Assembly: GCA_045594545.1 (NCBI GenBank)
Contig: JAZNYQ010000070.1
Coordinates: forward strand, 1 to 33,489
Direction of reading: 5' to 3'
DNA from: CAKSHC01 sp045594545
GTDB lineage: Bacteria > Bacillota > Clostridia > Oscillospirales > UMGS1783
DNA length: 33,489 nucleotides
Below the pieces are notes generated by a model. It had not been told where the DNA came from. It saw only the letters and a list, made by a program, of their open reading frames with translations, and did not search any database. Positions within the stretch are counted from its first letter, which is position 1. Every line of letters starts with the position of its first letter. Below, one piece after another: positions 30,882 through 33,489 of the stretch. A program made the translations under genes and the position numbers.

Positions 30882-33489
30882 TTATTGCAATTTAGCAATC
30901 GACTCTTCCAAATTGGCCAAAGCTTCTTTGAATCGAGCCAATTTTTCCTTCTCTTTCTCCACCAACTCGGCCGGCGCCTTGGCCACGAATCCCGCATTGC
31001 CAAGCTTGCCCTGCGCCATGTTGATCTCTTTTTGAATCTTCTCTTTTTCCTTGTTCAGCCGTGCCAATTCTTTCTCCCGATCGATCAGCTGATCCATCGG
31101 AATCATCGCCTTGGCCGAGTCGGTAACCACCATCACGCCGTCACCCTCGATCGGCCCAATGACCACCTTATCCGCCGAAGCCAGTCGCATAAAGGACATC
31201 TCACTGCCCGCAAAAGCATCGGGATAATCGGTCTGAATATACACCGTAGCCTTCTTAGACGGCGGCACATTCATCTCCGCACGACGGTTGCGGATGGCGC
31301 GAATCAGCGCAATCACACGGTCGGTATCATCCTGCTCCTTCTTGAAAGACAGGGCGGGGTCATACTTCGGCCACTCGGAAATCATGATCGACTCACCCTC
31401 GTGCGGCAAACTCTGCCAGATCTCCTCAGTAATGAACGGCATAAACGGATGCAACAACTGCAACGTGCCCGACAATACATAAGAAAGCGTACGCTGCGCA
31501 TCGATGCGATCGGCCGCGTCGGGATTGCTCTCGAACAGACGGGGCTTAACCAATTCAATGTACCAGTCACACAAATAATCCCACAGGAACTCATACAGGT
31601 TAGCCAACGCCGTGCCCAATTCATAGCGGTCTAAGTTCTCGGTGACCGCCTTGACCGTATCGTTATACTTAGACAAGATCCACTTATCATCATTGGTCGG
31701 ATTCTCGGGTAACCCCGGCTCTTCAATGGTGAGATTCATTAAGGTGAATCGTGCCGCATTCCACATCTTGTTGGCAAAATTGCGCGCCGCCTCGATCTTC
31801 TCCACCGAGAAGCGCATATCGTTACCGGGCGAGTTACCGGTAATCAGCGTAAATCGTAAGGCGTCGGCACCGTATTGATCAATAATCTCCAGCGGATCAA
31901 TGCCATTGCCCAGACTCTTACTCATCTTCCGTCCCTGCGCATCCCGCACAAGCCCGTGAATGAAAACAGTGTCAAAGGGCGCCTGCTTGGTATGCTCCAC
32001 ACCCGAGAAGATCATACGGGCCACCCAGAAGAAGATAATGTCGTATGCCGTCACCAAGGTCGACGTCGGATAGAAATAGTCCAGATCTTCCGTCTTGTCC
32101 GGCCACCCTAATGTACCAAACGGCCAGAGCGCCGAAGAAAACCAGGTATCCAATACGTCGGGATCCTGTGTCATGTGGTCACTTCCGCACTTCGGGCAAA
32201 CCGTCACATCCTCTTCGGATACGATCATCTCCCCGCAAGCGGCGCAGGTGTAAGCCGGCACACGGTGTCCCCACCACAACTGACGGGAAATGCACCAGTC
32301 ATGAATATTCTCCATCCAGTTGAGATAGATTTTGGAGAAACGGTTGGGCACAAACTTAATGGTGCCGTCCTTCACTACATCCATGGCCGGCCCCGCCAAC
32401 GGCGCCATCTTGACAAACCACTGCTCGGACGCCAACGGCTCAACGGCCGTACCGCAACGGTAGCAATGCCCCACGTTATGATTGATCGGCTCTACCTTAA
32501 CCAGATAGCCGCCCGCCTCCAGATCGGCCACGATCTGCTTGCGCGCCTCTTCACGGGTCAAACCGTTGTATTTTCCGCCGTTGATCACACAGGCGTGATC
32601 ATCCAGCACCTTGATCTCTTCTAAGTTGTGGCGCTTGCCCACCTCAAAGTCGTTGGGGTCATGACAGGGGGTGATCTTCACCGCACCCGTACCAAACTCA
32701 CGCTCCACATAATCATCGGCTACGATCGGAATCTCCCGTTCAACCAAGGGCAGAATGACCGTCTTGCCTACCAGATGCGCATACCGCTCATCCTCCGGAT
32801 GAACCGCAATGGCCGTATCGCCCAGCATCGTCTCGGGACGGGTGGTAGCCACCGTCAGATACTCATCCGTATCCTTTACCTGATAGCGAATGTGCCAGAA
32901 ATTACCCGGACTGTCTTTATATTCCACTTCCGCATCCGACAAGGCCGTCACGCAATGAGGACACCAGTTGGTAATGCGGTTGCCCTTGTAAATGAGTCCC
33001 TTGTTATACAGGTCAACAAACGTCTTTTTGACCGCACGGGAAAACCCCTCGTCCATGGTAAAGCGCTCCCGCGACCAGTCACAGGAACTGCCGAGTTTCT
33101 TGAGCTGATTGATGATGCGGTTGCCGTACTGATTCTTCCAGTCCCAAACCTTCTCCAGGAATGCCTCACGGCCCAGGTCGAAGCGGGTCAGACCCTGCTC
33201 GCGGAGCTTTTCCTCAACCTTAATCTGGGTAGCAATGCCTGCATGGTCATAGCCGGGCATCCACAGTGCTTCAAACCCCTGCATACGCTTGTAACGAATC
33301 AGAACGTCCTGAATGGTTTCGTCGAATGCGTGGCCCAGATGCAGCTGACCTGTAACGTTGGGAGGAGGCATCATAATGGTAAAGGGCTTCTTTTCGGGGT
33401 TGGGTTCGGCATGGAAATAGCCGCCCTTGACCCACATATCATAGATCTGCTTTTCTACCTGCTGGGGTTCATAAACTTTAGGCAGTTCT
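30882..33489 (-). CDS. valS: Valyl-tRNA synthetase, start cut by window edge
   Basis: Charges tRNA-Val. The frame is open to the right edge: upstream of the first internal ATG (33437) 17 more codons read ELPKVYEPQQVEKQIYD, the usual ValRS beginning, so only a few N-terminal residues are missing. Class I motifs are present: HIGH as LHLGH and KMSKS as GRKMSKSLGNG, the valine-site PPPNVTGQLH, the editing domain with TTRPETMLGDTAIAVHPED, a zinc ribbon (CAACGE and CPKCGS), the anticodon-binding domain, and a C-terminal coiled coil (about the last 65 residues). About 870 residues, normal for the family. Confidence 0.98.
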   Translation of the reverse strand, partial: ELPKVYEPQQVEKQIYDMWVKGGYFHAEPNPEKKPFTIMMPPPNVTGQLHLGHAFDETIQDVLIRYKRMQGFEALWMPGYDHAGIATQIKVEEKLREQGLTRFDLGREAFLEKVWDWKNQYGNRIINQLKKLGSSCDWSRERFTMDEGFSRAVKKTFVDLYNKGLIYKGNRITNWCPHCVTALSDAEVEYKDSPGNFWHIRYQVKDTDEYLTVATTRPETMLGDTAIAVHPEDERYAHLVGKTVILPLVEREIPIVADDYVEREFGTGAVKITPCHDPNDFEVGKRHNLEEIKVLDDHACVINGGKYNGLTREEARKQIVADLEAGGYLVKVEPINHNVGHCYRCGTAVEPLASEQWFVKMAPLAGPAMDVVKDGTIKFVPNRFSKIYLNWMENIHDWCISRQLWWGHRVPAYTCAACGEMIVSEEDVTVCPKCGSDHMTQDPDVLDTWFSSALWPFGTLGWPDKTEDLDYFYPTSTLVTAYDIIFFWVARMIFSGVEHTKQAPFDTVFIHGLVRDAQGRKMSKSLGNGIDPLEIIDQYGADALRFTLITGNSPGNDMRFSVEKIEAARNFANKMWNAARFTLMNLTIEEPGLPENPTNDDKWILSKYNDTVKAVTENLDRYELGTALANLYEFLWDYLCDWYIELVKPRLFESNPDAADRIDAQRTLSYVLSGTLQLLHPFMPFITEEIWQSLPHEGESIMISEWPKYDPALSFKKEQDDTDRVIALIRAIRNRRAEMNVPPSKKATVYIQTDYPDAFAGSEMSFMRLASADKVVIGPIEGDGVMVVTDSAKAMIPMDQLIDREKELARLNKEKEKIQKEINMAQGKLGNAGFVAKAPAELVEKEKEKLARFKEALANLEESIAKLQ

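Overview
The window looks like a stretch of chromosome from a spore-forming, anaerobic low-to-mid GC Firmicute of class Clostridia, probably the Oscillospiraceae/Ruminococcaceae group. The evidence is an intact spoIIAA-spoIIAB-sigF sporulation operon, a ftsEX operon headed by a CdaR/PucR-type regulator, a type III glutamine synthetase, a DUF1540 protein, a ClpE-like unfoldase and Bacillus/Clostridium-type promoters and gene orders (rplS-lepB-rbgA-rnhB-yraN; ecfA1-ecfA2-ecfT-truA). The taxonomy is an inference from gene families. No plasmid, phage or transposon genes were seen.

Layout from right to left, because most genes lie on the minus strand: valS (cut by the right edge)-folC; spoIIAA-spoIIAB-sigF; ruvC-ruvA-ruvB with an RlmI-like methyltransferase; ecfA1-ecfA2-ecfT-truA; a DUF5711 protein-cvpA-pgsA-clpE; rplS with an L19-type leader; lepB-rbgA-rnhB-yraN; an M19 dipeptidase and thrC. 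The centre (about 6.8-11.8 kb) mixes strands: glnN, a G5/3D cell-wall protein and a DUF1540 gene on the plus strand, and a metallophosphoesterase on the minus strand. The left end is a minus-strand operon, cdaR-like regulator-ftsE-ftsX-M23 hydrolase-ctpA-nadA, followed by an unknown gene cut by the left edge. Many gene pairs overlap by 1-4 bases (ATGA, TAATG, TGATG, GTGA), which implies translational coupling.

The most unusual content is the gene-free stretch at about 10.27-10.83 kb. On the minus strand it has a perfect consensus sigma-A promoter (TTGACA, 17 bases, TATAAT) behind an A/T-rich UP-like element, about 525 bases without a convincing protein gene, many self-complementary stems, a 12-base element (GAGGTACGGTCC) repeated three times inside similar stem-loops, and a strong intrinsic terminator. 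It is insulated from both neighbours by their own terminators. I read it as a highly expressed, large structured non-coding RNA that I do not recognise as RNase P RNA, tmRNA, 6S or SRP RNA. A covariance-model search is needed to exclude known ornate large RNAs such as ROOL, OLE or GOLLD.

Functionally the rest is core housekeeping: cell division and peptidoglycan remodelling (FtsEX with its M23 hydrolase, CtpA, the G5/3D protein), nitrogen assimilation, recombination (RuvABC), translation and ribosome assembly (ValRS, L19, RbgA, TruA), protein secretion, lipid synthesis, vitamin uptake and the commitment step of forespore gene expression.
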